A program made the position numbers and the translations under genes. Below, in pieces: positions 54,349-64,000 of a DNA stretch of 64,000 nt. The stretch comes from Apostichopus japonicus (taxonomy: Eukaryota > Echinodermata > Holothuroidea > Aspidochirotida > Stichopodidae). The first letter of the stretch is position 1; each line of letters opens with the position of its first letter. The notes beneath the pieces are model-generated. The model was not told the origin of the DNA. It was given only the letters and a program-made list of their open reading frames with translations, and ran no database searches. The stretch covers positions 22,408,398 to 22,472,397 of the forward strand of contig NC_092577.1 in the NCBI RefSeq assembly GCF_037975245.1. Direction: 5' to 3'.

Positions 54349-56180
54349 GCTTTTTACGTGCAAAGAAACGGACACGGACCAAAGGTCGACAAAACCAAAA
54401 ACAATCCCAGTCTCTTAACAACCACCAAAAACCCAACTGAAAACCCACAAACAGAAATCTCTCACTCACCCACAAATGTATAAAATGTAGCGTTTAACGT
54501 GACGTGAAAAGGACACGGACCCAAAGGCTAACAGAACCAAAACAATAAAGCTCCACAAACCAGCCCCAAAAAGCCAACTCCAAACCACAAACAGAACCCC
54601 CCCCCCCAAACCCATATTATGTAACGACCACACAAACCCCCCATCCCACACATAACAACTAACTAACTCCAAAATTCATCCGGGGTACGCCGTACCGATA
54701 GCAGACGACAGGCTTGCGCATTACCTGCGAAGTTTTCCCAACACGGGTCTTTTCAAGCCCCTAGCAGTATTCCCCCTTTTCTTACGAGGGAGCAGAGTTC
54801 TTAACTCCCCGTCAACCTTGATCGAGTGGACCTCCCTGTCAGGAACAGGGGGTCCACTAGCGATCATCGTGTCCGGTATAGCGGAAGCGGCTGCGGTGGA
54901 AGGGCCACTCGAGTCAATGAGATCAGTTGCCTGTTTCGTCTCATCAAACCAATCGGAGGACTCCTTAGCCACAACTATTAAGGCTGTAGTGCAGTCCTCC
55001 ATTGGCGAGTCAGAATCTGGGCCACTTAATGTCTCTTGGGCCGGTTGACTCGGGGCCCAACTAGTATCACCGATAGCGGGCGTAGCTACCGGTGAACCAG
55101 TACAAGCGGCATCCTGCGCCGCGTGCCACTCCGCTAGTACCACCTCCGCCGTTTTGTCCTGCTTTGCCTCAGTGGGCAGGCTGGCAGTCTCGGCAAGTTC
55201 GATCAGGGGAGAGGTCGGACACGAAAGGGGGAACAAAGCCTCCATCGGGGCGCTAGTGTCGGACACTGGGGCGATGACAAGAGCATCATGTGATACGGTG
55301 TCAGAGGCCGGGACAGGGACCGCTTGAACCACGCCCGTAGCCACTCTCGCGGCGTATGAGCGGTCTGGGCATAAACGGGCGAGATGGCCCGTTTTCCCAC
55401 ACGAGTTGCAAACGATATCCCCTTTACACTCGGCCAGGGTATGCCCAACCTGTAAACAGCGGCTACACCGCTTGTTCGGGCACAACCTGGCCTCATGTCC
55501 TTCCAGCCCACACCTCCAACAAGTGCGAGGCTGTCCCGGGTATGCAATGTGGGCCCTGTGCCCATTAGCCCACAAGGTAGAGGGGATATCGGACTTGAGT
55601 TCAACTCTAACTCGTCTAGTCCCGGTCTTGACACCCTTACATTCAAGGAATTCCGGCTCCTCGTAGCCGGTCACCTTCCCAAAACGCCCCAGTGTCCGCA
55701 CAACAACCTGTTCAGACATGTCCAGAGGGAGAAGGACTGTCACCCACACCGAACTGTCATACGGTGTGACCTTCAATCCCTCAACTCCCTCCAACACATG
55801 GACACCTCGGACGCTGGCAGCCTCCGAGGTGAACCGAACATCAAAAACATTCATACCCCGGAGAGGTTTACGCTGAAGCGCGTCAACCTCTCCAGGGACC
55901 TTTAAACCAACAGAACGCAAATGTGAAAAAAACTTGTCCGGGGACGACCTTAGCCTCCCCCGAAAAACTCAACAATACGATTTTGCTATCACGGCGAGCC
56001 ACCATCACAGCTAGGGGTGTGGCAAGCCACGCACCTACGAAAAACAAAAACCACGCAACAAAGCCAAAACTACACTAAACAAACTATTGAAAGGCCAACG
56101 TAAAAACACACAAAGTGTGTGGTCAACGAAAAAGTGGAGAGCAGCCGAAAACACGTCCGCACTCCACGAAAGCAAACTAC
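54349..56180 (-). mobile_element. Half-LINE copy 2: ORF1-only non-autonomous LINE
   Basis: It matches copy 1 (5771-7589) across its length, including the 5' UTR (GTTTTCGTGGAGTGCGGAC-type start near 56180), ORF1, the direct ORF1-to-3'-UTR junction and the 3' end CACGTAAAAAGCA near 54349. It has the same ORF2 deletion and the same retained ORF2 3' end, so both derive from one deleted master. A target duplication is not clear (only agtagt is seen on both sides). Confidence 0.85.
54721..55920 (-). CDS. LINE ORF1 protein with three CCHC zinc knuckles
   Basis: It is open for 399 codons. The N-terminal part (PGEVDALQRKPLRGMNVFDV) is followed by a region (VVVRTLGRFGKVTGYEEPEF) that may be RNA-binding. 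Three zinc knuckles lie at about residues 130-195: CWRCGLEGHEARLCP, CSRCLQVGHTLAEC, CNSCGKTGHLARLCP. The rest is an acidic Ala/Thr/Pro/Ser-rich tail ending in a basic RKKRGNTARGLKRPVLGK. The natural start is probably about 40 codons upstream, beyond a frameshift near 55960. It would coat LINE RNA. With no ORF2 present it depends on another element's reverse transcriptase. Confidence 0.8.
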   Translation of the reverse strand: MRSVGLKVPGEVDALQRKPLRGMNVFDVRFTSEAASVRGVHVLEGVEGLKVTPYDSSVWVTVLLPLDMSEQVVVRTLGRFGKVTGYEEPEFLECKGVKTGTRRVRVELKSDIPSTLWANGHRAHIAYPGQPRTCWRCGLEGHEARLCPNKRCSRCLQVGHTLAECKGDIVCNSCGKTGHLARLCPDRSYAARVATGVVQAVPVPASDTVSHDALVIAPVSDTSAPMEALFPLSCPTSPLIELAETASLPTEAKQDKTAEVVLAEWHAAQDAACTGSPVATPAIGDTSWAPSQPAQETLSGPDSDSPMEDCTTALIVVAKESSDWFDETKQATDLIDSSGPSTAAASAIPDTMIASGPPVPDREVHSIKVDGELRTLLPRKKRGNTARGLKRPVLGKLRR

Positions 56181-57838
56181 ATCTGCAAACTACTAATGGT
56201 TTACTTACGGATCGTGCATATCGGCGAATGCTGCATTCGTCAGTATGTCAGAGTTGAAACGGTGTGTCCATACGCATTCGTCAGATCTAAAGCATTTTTA
56301 TCTAAAAAACCAGATATTTTCCAAATTTGAGACCCCGGCCATTCGATTCTACGTCATTCAAATAGCCCAGAACAATATCTAAGTCAATTTCGCTAAAAGT
56401 GCAGATTCGCCACTACGCCAAAACGGGGACGAAATGAGTTGTTAAGCCCGAATTGAAGGGGAATTGTGAAATAATGTAACCCCAAAACATTTGTGTGCTC
56501 TGCACATAGATTGTCCATAATGAATAGATGAGTCCTATTAATGTTAGTGTCTTGATGTTAATGAGTGTGCATGGCTTAGAACCAAATTCTGAACTTGTCA
56601 ATATTTTGGCAACCATATATGTCCGGTTTTCTTCGAACTGTAATAGGGCCTATGGTGGCAGTTGTGATGATGAGATATATATCAGCATAGAAGTCAAAGC
56701 AGGTCTCATGCACTGAAATTTGCACCGGTACCAGGTGAGCAGTGCAGTGTTTACTGTTTGATTAGCTACATGTCGCAGCAATGGAATGACCACACCAGAC
56801 CATATTGTGCGGTGAAATGGGCTGAGGTCTGCAGCTTGCACAAAATACAGTCGGTCGGATTCCCGATAGTGAATTTGGTCCCTTGACATACAGGTGTTCT
56901 GCAGTTGTAGATATGCTGTAGTCGTAGACTGTGAGTCAGAGTCAGAAATCAGTCTACCGACTAGAATTTCACCCTCGAGTAACCATCTTCGACTATAAAT
57001 ACTGAGAAAAATGTCATGTCATATGTCTGACGACAAAATACATAGTATGTATTATTTTATTAATACAAAACCCTACATGTTTGTGAATTGTCTTTATACT
57101 GTAAAATGAAACATTGAGGTATTGTGAAGAATATGCTTATATTATGAAGAATATGCTTATTATGGATATTATTATGGATATGGATATTATGAAGAATATG
57201 CTTATATAACATTACATGTTAATAATTTTGCAATTTCGGAGTTGGTCTAAGAGCTAGTTATGTTCGGAATGGCTGCCCTACAGTGCTGATGGGCACTACC
57301 CCTCTCTTAGCATTCTGGAAAGTGGCTAAAAGGCTGATAGTTTCACTAAACATCTGTCTGATGGCGACGTTATATGACGGTGCCATGTATTATTTGCAGT
57401 ACATGCCTGTCTCGTTGCAACCTGAACACTGTTTGAAAAGTACTGATGTGCCTATGCACATATTTAGATCTACATTTGCACCTACGCACGTATGCAGTGT
57501 AGGTCTATATATCTGTCCATAGTTACGCAAATCATCCACATATAGTTAATGTAGCCCAATCAATCAATGATCCAGTTAATGTACTGTGGGAATGCCTGTT
57601 AGGGCCAGATTCAAGTAAACTGCTTAGTACCACAACATTGATTGACGCAATCCAAAATGAAGCGGACAAGTATTGCATTTACATATTTTTGCACTAAGCA
57701 CAGTTCTGCCCAACAGTTAGCAATTACTCTCATAGATCTCTTCTCCATGCAAGAATACACCCCCTTAGGCAGTATGTTCAAGATAAGTTTCCATTGCCAA
57801 GTTCTAAGATAGTTGTCATGTGGTGATGTGATGGAGTA
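56181..57838. other. No gene seen; short tandem repeat
   Basis: Short frames (56413-56616, 56650-56889, 57283-57522) have no motif. It includes the ATTATGAAGAATATGCTTAT repeat near 57110-57210. Confidence 0.4.
57118..57210 (+). repeat. AT-rich tandem repeat (TGAAGAATATGCTTAT)
   Basis: Three copies of TGAAGAATATGCTTAT with interspersed ATTATGGATAT words. Confidence 0.8.
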
Positions 57839-58180
57839 ATGGATATTACACCAGATACAATATTTATACCAAATCATGTAGTACCATTGGTGATATCATC
57901 GAGTCCTAACTCCGATGAACTTCCGAAAGAGCAGCTTTCCAAAAAATGTCATTCAAAAGGCAGTCATGAATCGAAATTATCCAGATACTTTTCTACACCA
58001 CCAACCAAGAAGCAACGCACATCCGTTGAGGATAATGCAGCCTCTGCTCCGCAAAACGAGGTAACATCACAGATGGGACCTATCAAGGAAGTAAAACACA
58101 ATGTGCAAGCCCCATCCGTCACCAGTACAGGAGTCACACCGGACGCGTATTTTTTTCCCATGACGAACGTGGGCAATTAA
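57839..58180 (+). CDS. Unknown ORF, 113 aa, possible nuclear protein
   Basis: The frame from ATG 57839 to the TAA at 58178-58180 encodes a polar protein with a basic patch (TKKQR) next to SKLSRYFSTPP. The latter loosely resembles a PCNA-interacting (PIP-like) or degron motif, but key residues are not all present. It ends TPDAYFFPMTNVGN. No domain recognised. It could be a single exon. Confidence 0.35.
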   Translation: MDITPDTIFIPNHVVPLVISSSPNSDELPKEQLSKKCHSKGSHESKLSRYFSTPPTKKQRTSVEDNAASAPQNEVTSQMGPIKEVKHNVQAPSVTSTGVTPDAYFFPMTNVGN

Positions 58181-58498
58181 CATAAATGGGCGTGGTAAAC
58201 TTTACATTTTCCCTTGCACATGCGTACTTTGAAGTAATAGTTGTGGAAATACACTCACGCATTATTATGTGCTGTGAAGTTACGTAATTATACATAACAT
58301 GTACATGTAAAGTACCATGTACTGTACCTTTTGTGCAAAAATGCGTGGCGTTTGCTGCTGAGTCTTGATTGCCTGATAAGGGAGGGCAATTAAGAAAATA
58401 GACCGACGGTCATAATGAAAAAAGAAACCCATTAAATGCAGATGTGGTCCTAAATGTTTTTGATGAAATTAGTACACTGCATTACAAACAGACGCAGC

Positions 58499-58840
58499 TT
58501 AAAGGCACTGGACACTTTTGGTAATTACTCAAAATAATTGTTAGAATAAAAACTTACTTGGTAACAAGCAATGGAGGGCTGTTGAAAGCATTGTGAGAAA
58601 CGGTTCCCTCTGAAGTAACATAGTTTTTGAGAAAGAGGTAATTTCTCACTCAATATTATGCATCTGAAAGCACACAAAATAATGCAACAAAAATTTTTTT
58701 TTTCTTTCATTATTCTCTTGCAAATTTGATGACCAATTGAGCCTAAATTTTCACTGGTTTGTTATTTTATGCATATGTTGGGATACACCAAGTGAGAATA
58801 CTGGTCTTCGACAATTACCAAACGTGTCCAGTGCCTTTAA
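58499..58840. mobile_element. TTAA-flanked MITE (AGGCACTGGACAC ends)
   Basis: The left end TTAAAGGCACTGGACACTTT, then TGGTAATTA, is matched by the right end AATTACCAAACGTGTCCAGTGCCTTTAA, nearly perfect 28-bp inverted termini. TTAA lies at both edges (58499-58502, 58837-58840). It is non-coding, about 340 bp. TTAA target sites fit piggyBac or Kolobok. I recall close relatives being abundant in echinoderm genomes. Confidence 0.85.
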
Positions 58841-60625
58841 TGAGTTTAAAATAATTGCTTTATTGTTAGACCATGGATGGTTCATCACAATCTGTATACC
58901 ACTGTGAAGCGGTAGTAGAAGAAAAGCAGGTTGTGTGGTCCCCATCTATTTCTACCTCCATGCCACAACTATTTCATTCCACATACCACCACTGGCCCAA
59001 GGTCCCTTGTGTTATCATTCGTGCGCAGTGTACAAAACCATAGAGAAAGGACCACCATGGTCCTCTCTCTATGACAAAATCCAGATAAGTTTTTGGACAT
59101 TGATAAGTATGTCAAGGCTGAATGGCCATTTCTTATTCCATTTATGTGTTCTAAGGAGACCCCCCCCCCCTCCAATCAATCTTCCTCCGAAGTGCAAAAT
59201 TATGATTAGCATATTTGTATTTATTTATTTATTTAAATAAATAAATATAAATCAATCAATCAACTATTTCTTATTCAGGGGGTACCTGATTGCCCCAGTG
59301 CATTTCTGGTGTGTATTTATTATTTTTTCAAGTGTAACATTTTTGTGAGAATTTTGTAGGGCTGTTGATGGATTAAGCCCTTACTTTAACAGATCGTGGT
59401 TTTTCCCATTTCACAAATGCCACAGATTTAAGTGTAAAAACACTAATTTAGATTTTTGTTTCCATCTGGAATCACAGGGTGTAAAAACAGTTCATCGCCA
59501 AATTCTTCAAGATAAAGATAAATAGATAAACAAACAAAGAGCTGGAATAAAATGCATTTAATACCTCATAATCACACCAAGTGTTAAATGTTAAGTTTAT
59601 CAAATCAGTTATAGAATACTGCTACTAAAGCAATTAAAAATTAAACTCCATCTGCATATTAGATCCTGTCAGAAAAGCTAGGTATTAAATAGCAAGCTCA
59701 GACACAAGCAAAACTTCACGCCTACAACTAAAGCTAATATTCTCTATTGCTAATTAAGTGTCACTACAGAACAATGGTCATATAGTAACCTTTACAACTT
59801 GAAATACCCTGAAAATGTTCATTGCAGAAATTATAACAAGAGCATCTGATTTCTCATCTTCAGACAGAATTACATGCACAACAACCAGCATATAGTAAGG
59901 CATTTCATCACTTGATCAAAAATCTCAAACTTCACAAAGGTATATGCCCCTTGTACTGTCAATGAAAATATTATGTGTTACATATACTTCCACAAGAAAC
60001 TATATAAAAAGACAAACACCAAACAGCCAATGAAACTGAAATATGAGGCTCACCAAAAGTCAAAGAAATGTCGTTTGGAATGACTTGTCATCATGTCTAC
60101 AGACAGAAACCACTTTGCCAATCAAGTATCATTAAAACCATCCATTCTATAATAATCAGCAGATTTGTATACAAAAATTGTCAGTGTTCCAGGCACAATT
60201 GTTTTGTGGGGTCCTAAAACAATTATTTGGGTACTATTTGTTCTGGTTTTGTTTTTGTAAAAGGGACTAACAAAAATATCTATTGGGTCAGAACAAAAAG
60301 GAGACTCTAATCAGAATGTAATGAAATAATTTCATTCTGCTTTGGACTAAACTACAAGGAAAATATCAAAATATTAACTAGCAAGTCCACCCCCCCCCCC
60401 AGTGCTCAGAGCTATAAAAGTCATCTACATACTTCTTATGAGAAAGAGTTCCCTCTGGTGAGCAGAAGCTTGATTCTTTTTTTTTTTTAAATTAAAATAA
60501 CAAACATGGTATTTCCTACTTCTTGTAGGGCTGAATTTTGTTCTCTTTAAAATATTTTTCTTGTTAGAATGTTTCACATGAAGATCAACAGCAGTAGGGG
60601 AAAAATGTGTGCCAGCGTACACAAT
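58841..60625. other. No gene seen
   Basis: It contains a C10 run (59159-59170) and a palindromic ATTT/AAAT run (59219-59250). Open frames show no motif. It lies beyond the 3' end of the MULE gene on the minus strand. Confidence 0.4.
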
Positions 60626-61213
60626 TTACTTTGAAGAATGGCTTTTGCCCAGGGAAGCATTTTGTGAAACACAAAAAGAAAGGTTGTGTGGGGCTGCCAC
60701 TCTACTCTTCTTCCTTGGGAGGTTGTGCATGCTGTTTGAACTTTTGCATTGAGTAGCATATCCATGCTCACTGGTGAATGCAGCCTTTGCTGGCCTTCCA
60801 ACAGTCAAACGTCTTCTTCCGCCCAGTGGCATCTTACGCCTTGCAACAGAAGTGGGCTGCACTCCAATTTTGCTTGATGTTTGAAGTCCCCGTGCCTTGA
60901 CCTTATGTCTACGTCTCAATGCCATGGATGCCCCACTGTACTTACCAAAGGTGTGGAGAGCACTGACCATGTGGCTATGTGTGGTAAGCTTGTTGTAGTT
61001 AGTTATGAACTGCTTGACCGCCTGCTCATACTCACTATCCTCCTTTCTGAGCTCTTGTTTGAGTGATTGGAAAGTACTCTCTAATTGTTTTTCAAGGGAG
61101 GGAACCGGTGAAATACGCTTGCTTGGCTGACCGAATTGATTTGACAGAGACGATTGTGCCCTTAATGATTCAACACAAAGAATCTGGGGGTCTTGCAATT
61201 CTCCCATGTGGCG

Positions 61214-61216
61214 TCA
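61214..61216 (-). other. In-frame TGA before the conserved C-terminus
   Basis: It reads GAT GGT TGA CGC CAC ATG. The frame is open on both sides, and downstream residues look conserved, so the true protein probably runs through. It is either a recent nonsense change or a readthrough site (TGA followed by C). Confidence 0.7.
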
Positions 61217-61239
61217 ACCATCATTATCTGAGGAGGTCA

Positions 61240-61505
61240 TAGAAGTCCCTGTGGTGGAGGATCCTGCTGTGGAGGAGGATCCTGCTGTGGAGTAGGCTTC
61301 TGCTGTGGGGGAGGATCCTGCTGTGGAGTAGGCTTCTGCTGTGGAGTAGGCTTCTGCTGTGGGGAAGGATCCTGCTGTGGAGTAGGCTTCTGTTGTGGGG
61401 GAGGATCCTGCTGTGGGGGAGGATCCTGCTGTGGAGTAGGCTTCTGCTGTTGAGTAGGCTTCTGCTGTGGGGGAGGATCCTGCTGTGGGGGAGGATCCTG
61501 CTGTG
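61240..61505 (-). repeat. 18-bp coding VNTR in the MULE protein
   Basis: About 14 units of two interleaved 18-bp types translate to AGSSPT and AEAYST. No unit has a stop in any of the three minus-strand frames, and the length is a multiple of three, so changes in copy number keep the frame. Confidence 0.95.
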
Positions 61506-63103
61506 CAAGAGTCTTCTTCTGTTGCGGAAGCACTTGTTGATGGGTTGCTGTTATTAGCTTCATATATCCCACTTCGCAGTGGCTGGAACCAATAGTCATC
61601 CAATGCATCTCCCCCTGTAGTAATTTTGTAGAAAAATTTCCTCATACCTAATGATTGGACAGGGAGGAAGTTGCTGGACTCTGTTTTATATTTCTGCATA
61701 ACAGCTGCTTGGTGCTTGCATGGAACCCCTGTTTTGCCTAGTGAACATGTGCACGTGCCAATATCCATGTTCACATTGTACAAAGTGTTTTCCCTAGCAC
61801 TTCGAACGGTGAACTCCTGGTCAGTAGCTAGCTTGGCTACAGCATCCGGGGAAACATCTTTTGAAGAAGGATAGAATCTGGACACTAAGTTGGTTGTGTT
61901 GAGGCGATTATTGGCGATGTCTGTTAGCTTCCCGATGTGGTAGTTTTCAAACCTCGTGAAGACAAAATCAGTCAGTTGGCAGATATTGAATGCCTTCAGC
62001 CTGTGGAAGATTTTGTCCTTTAAGATTCTCATGGCAGCCTCGCAATAAGCTGTTGTGTTGTTTCCCCTTGTTCTCAGATTACTCCTGTGGGCTAGCGACC
62101 ATGACACTCTGCGTTCATATACTTCATTTACATGAGCAATAAAGCTTGGATACTTCTGGGAAGTAGTATTTCCTTGTGTCACTCTGTTGAACTTGGTTTC
62201 CAGGTCATTCTCATTTTCAGCATACACCATGGCTTTGAAGATGTTGAGGAGATGTGGTCGATCAGATTTATTTACCTTGTTCTTGCTGTCCCACAACCAT
62301 CTCCACATGGCTTGAAGCAAGTGGAATATGCAGAGTAACAGGACAGCATTAGGATAAACCTCATGCAGGGCTAATCGAAGTGCAATGCAATCATCTGTCA
62401 TAATTATTGCTGGGCCATTAATTGCGTCGAAGAAAGCCCTCTGTGGTAAAATTGAATGCAGCAGCTTAAAGGCAGATACTAGCGTGGACTCAGACTCTGA
62501 TGATGTTATTAAAACACCGAGTGGAAGAGCACCAGCAGGGCTGTGGGTCAACAATAAGAAGACTCTGCAGTTCTGTCGATCCATATTGCCAGAGGAGTCT
62601 ACAAAAACCATTTCTCTGCTGAATTTCCACATTGCATATGGCAATAACAGTCTGGCCATCGGAGGTTGTCACACTGATCGCTTTGATTCTCGTTAAAATC
62701 TTGAACCATTTTGTCGAGGAACAACATCATCTTTGCTCCACCAGTGTCTCCGTAGTGCCTCTTGAATTCCTTGTAGAATAACCTATCATAAAACCAAAGA
62801 AAAAATGACAAACTACATGAATACTTATTGGATATTATATTGTTTGATATTATTTTCGCTGAAAATGAGAATTATCTATTTCCTTGGCCCTTGTTTACGT
62901 TTGAAATAGAACAGATTTTTTTGAATAAACCAAATTTATATCAATGTTAGCTCAACTGATTTTACCATTGTTAGAAGTTTAGAGGTCATGGATGGGATCT
63001 CGAATGCCTTCATGTCTGACTTGTGGGTAGAACAATTGTCCTATATAAAGTGTCCCTAAAACATTAGTCATTGTACTCCCATATTTCCCTCTTATATATA
63101 TAA

Positions 63104-63222
63104 ATAAATACATACATACATACATACATACATACATACATACATACATACATACATACACACACATACATACACACACATACATACATACATACACACA
63201 TACATACACACACATACATACT
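63104..63222 (+). repeat. (CATA)n/(CACA)n microsatellite
   Basis: About 119 bp of CATA units with interspersed CACA. Confidence 0.95.
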
Positions 63223-63567
63223 AACATTGTATACGTATGTGGGGCAGAATTTCTCCCAATTTTTTTACATACACTTGTGAATCACAAGTGTATGCAGAGA
63301 ACTCACACAAGTGGTCTAATTAGTGTGAACAAGGATTTACATTTTATCAATGTAAAGAAACTGATTCAACATTGCAGAATAGCGCCCTCAAAGTAATACA
63401 GAAGCAACACCCTACAGTACATATCACTGACATGTTGGCAGGGTTGAAGATGTTCTTTCAACTAGGATTTAAGAAGATAGAAACAATGACATTTTAAAGG
63501 TGAGCATGTATAAAAATTAGGGGAAAGTCATAATAAAAAAAGATAAAGGATCAACTTGAGTATTAAA

Positions 63568-63714
63568 AAGCCTAGGCTATAGGCCTAGCTAGTCTTCATA
63601 TACCCTTTACTGTTGTAGAGAGGCACATAACATGGTATGCTATAGGCTAGGCTAAAGACTAGGCTGCCACAGAATATATTAATGATTCAATCCTAGGCTA
63701 GGCCTAGCCTACAT
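63568..63714 (+). repeat. Cluster of CCTAGGC / GGCCTAG palindromic words
   Basis: Words such as cctaggctataggcctagc, ataggctaggctaaag and cctaggctaggcctagcc recur in about 150 bp. Similar words occur at 42250-42270 and 45585-45590. This is a compositional signature of the genome, function unknown. Confidence 0.6.
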
Positions 63715-64000
63715 ATTATAAGTAGTAGGATATAGGTTAGATCTTGGAGGTTACAATTTAATAGCTTCATTTATTTTTGTTACTTGGTGCAGCTTGAATT
63801 TGGAATTTGAATAATTAAATATACCAGTTGTTGTGAAATTATATATTTTTAGTAAGGCCTGTGTTTGAGATTCCAGGCCACACATGTACTGTCTATAGCC
63901 TAGGATAGGTCAATAACATTAAGTCATTGACCAATTTAAGAAAGGCTAGTTGTTAGATAAGGTTCTGTACCATATCGTAATCATACCCGAATAGTACTAC

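Larger units (their letters stand above)
60626..62782 (-). pseudogene. MULE-type transposase gene (nearly intact)
   Basis: The exon begins after a TTTATGATAG acceptor near 62782 (FYKEFKRHYGDTGGAKMMLF). A frame change near 62690 leads into the 481-codon frame 62659-61214. MULE domain: first Asp D21 (VFVDSSGNMD), second DD89-90 (IIMTDDC), helper CIFH (110-113), Glu E207 in NTTAYCEAAM. SWIM finger: CTCSLGKTGVPCKH (303-316). A Thr/Ser/Ala repeat tail follows. After a single TGA (61214-61216) the same frame stays open for about 195 codons to 60626, carrying the family's conserved basic tail (IGVQPTSVARRKMPLGGRRR). Upstream exons were not found in the window. Confidence 0.8.
62783..64000. other. 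Intron or flank of MULE gene; simple repeats
   Basis: It holds a long CATA/CACA microsatellite and a cluster of GCCTAGGC-type words. No gene is supported. The frame 62979-63227 is a repeat artefact. Confidence 0.5.

Noticed and set aside
61224..61608. Two other minus frames (QQDPPPQQ and HSRILPHSR repeats)
   Set aside because: They are alternative frames of the MULE VNTR. The frame continuous with the transposase and SWIM finger is the real one.
62979..63227. Open frame of repeated MYVCMCVY residues
   Set aside because: It translates the CATA/CACA microsatellite.

Overview
The window is nuclear DNA from an intron-rich animal. It shows GT...AG splice junctions, a strong TATA promoter, abundant microsatellites, and remnants of Ty3, LINE, MULE, ISL2EU-like and TTAA-flanked elements. 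The dispersed GGCCTAGGCC-type words, the TTAAAGGCACTGGACAC MITE and the TGACCT-rich repeats suggest a marine deuterostome, probably an echinoderm; this is inference from repeat style, not proof. No prokaryotic gene, rRNA, tRNA or CRISPR array was seen.

Layout. 1-7.7 kb is a nest of elements: a minus-strand Ty3-type LTR retrotransposon relic (PPT and candidate LTR at 1290-1641), a LINE 3' end inserted in it (2856-3793), a second LINE 3' tail (5376-5570), and an rve-type transposase relic split by an ORF1-only 'half-LINE' with a perfect 10-bp target duplication (5771-7589). 9.9-18.2 kb holds a minus-strand multi-exon gene relic that joins a SET methyltransferase end, zinc fingers, a Crypton-like tyrosine recombinase, small acidic phase-1 exons and a Myb/SANT-like last exon. 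16.9-23.9 kb is dominated by TGACCT-rich tandem repeats, including a 3.4-kb unit bounded by short inverted ends. 26.7-30 kb carries a second, truncated member of the same recombinase/Myb family on the same strand. 30.2-35.4 kb has small unrecognised genes and a coiled-coil gene. 35.7-36.5 kb is a MITE-like element filled with a minisatellite. 38.3-54.3 kb contains scattered minus-strand exons of a HECT E3 ligase-like gene, interrupted by a 4-kb ISL2EU-like transposon (41849-45910: THAP+DDE transposase on plus, SWIM+YqaJ nuclease on minus), by a LINE tail and by a TATA-driven plus-strand first exon. 54.3-56.2 kb is a second half-LINE. 58.5-58.8 kb is a TTAA MITE, and 60.6-62.8 kb is a MULE transposase with a SWIM finger and an 18-bp coding VNTR.

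How it fits together. Most recognisable coding sequence is mobile or derived from mobile elements. Nearly every gene is broken by a few frameshifts, many in homopolymer runs, and by in-frame stops that are mostly TGA. Either these are recently decayed copies or the assembly has uncorrected homopolymer errors. The most notable system is the SET + tyrosine recombinase + Myb gene family, present twice in 20 kb.
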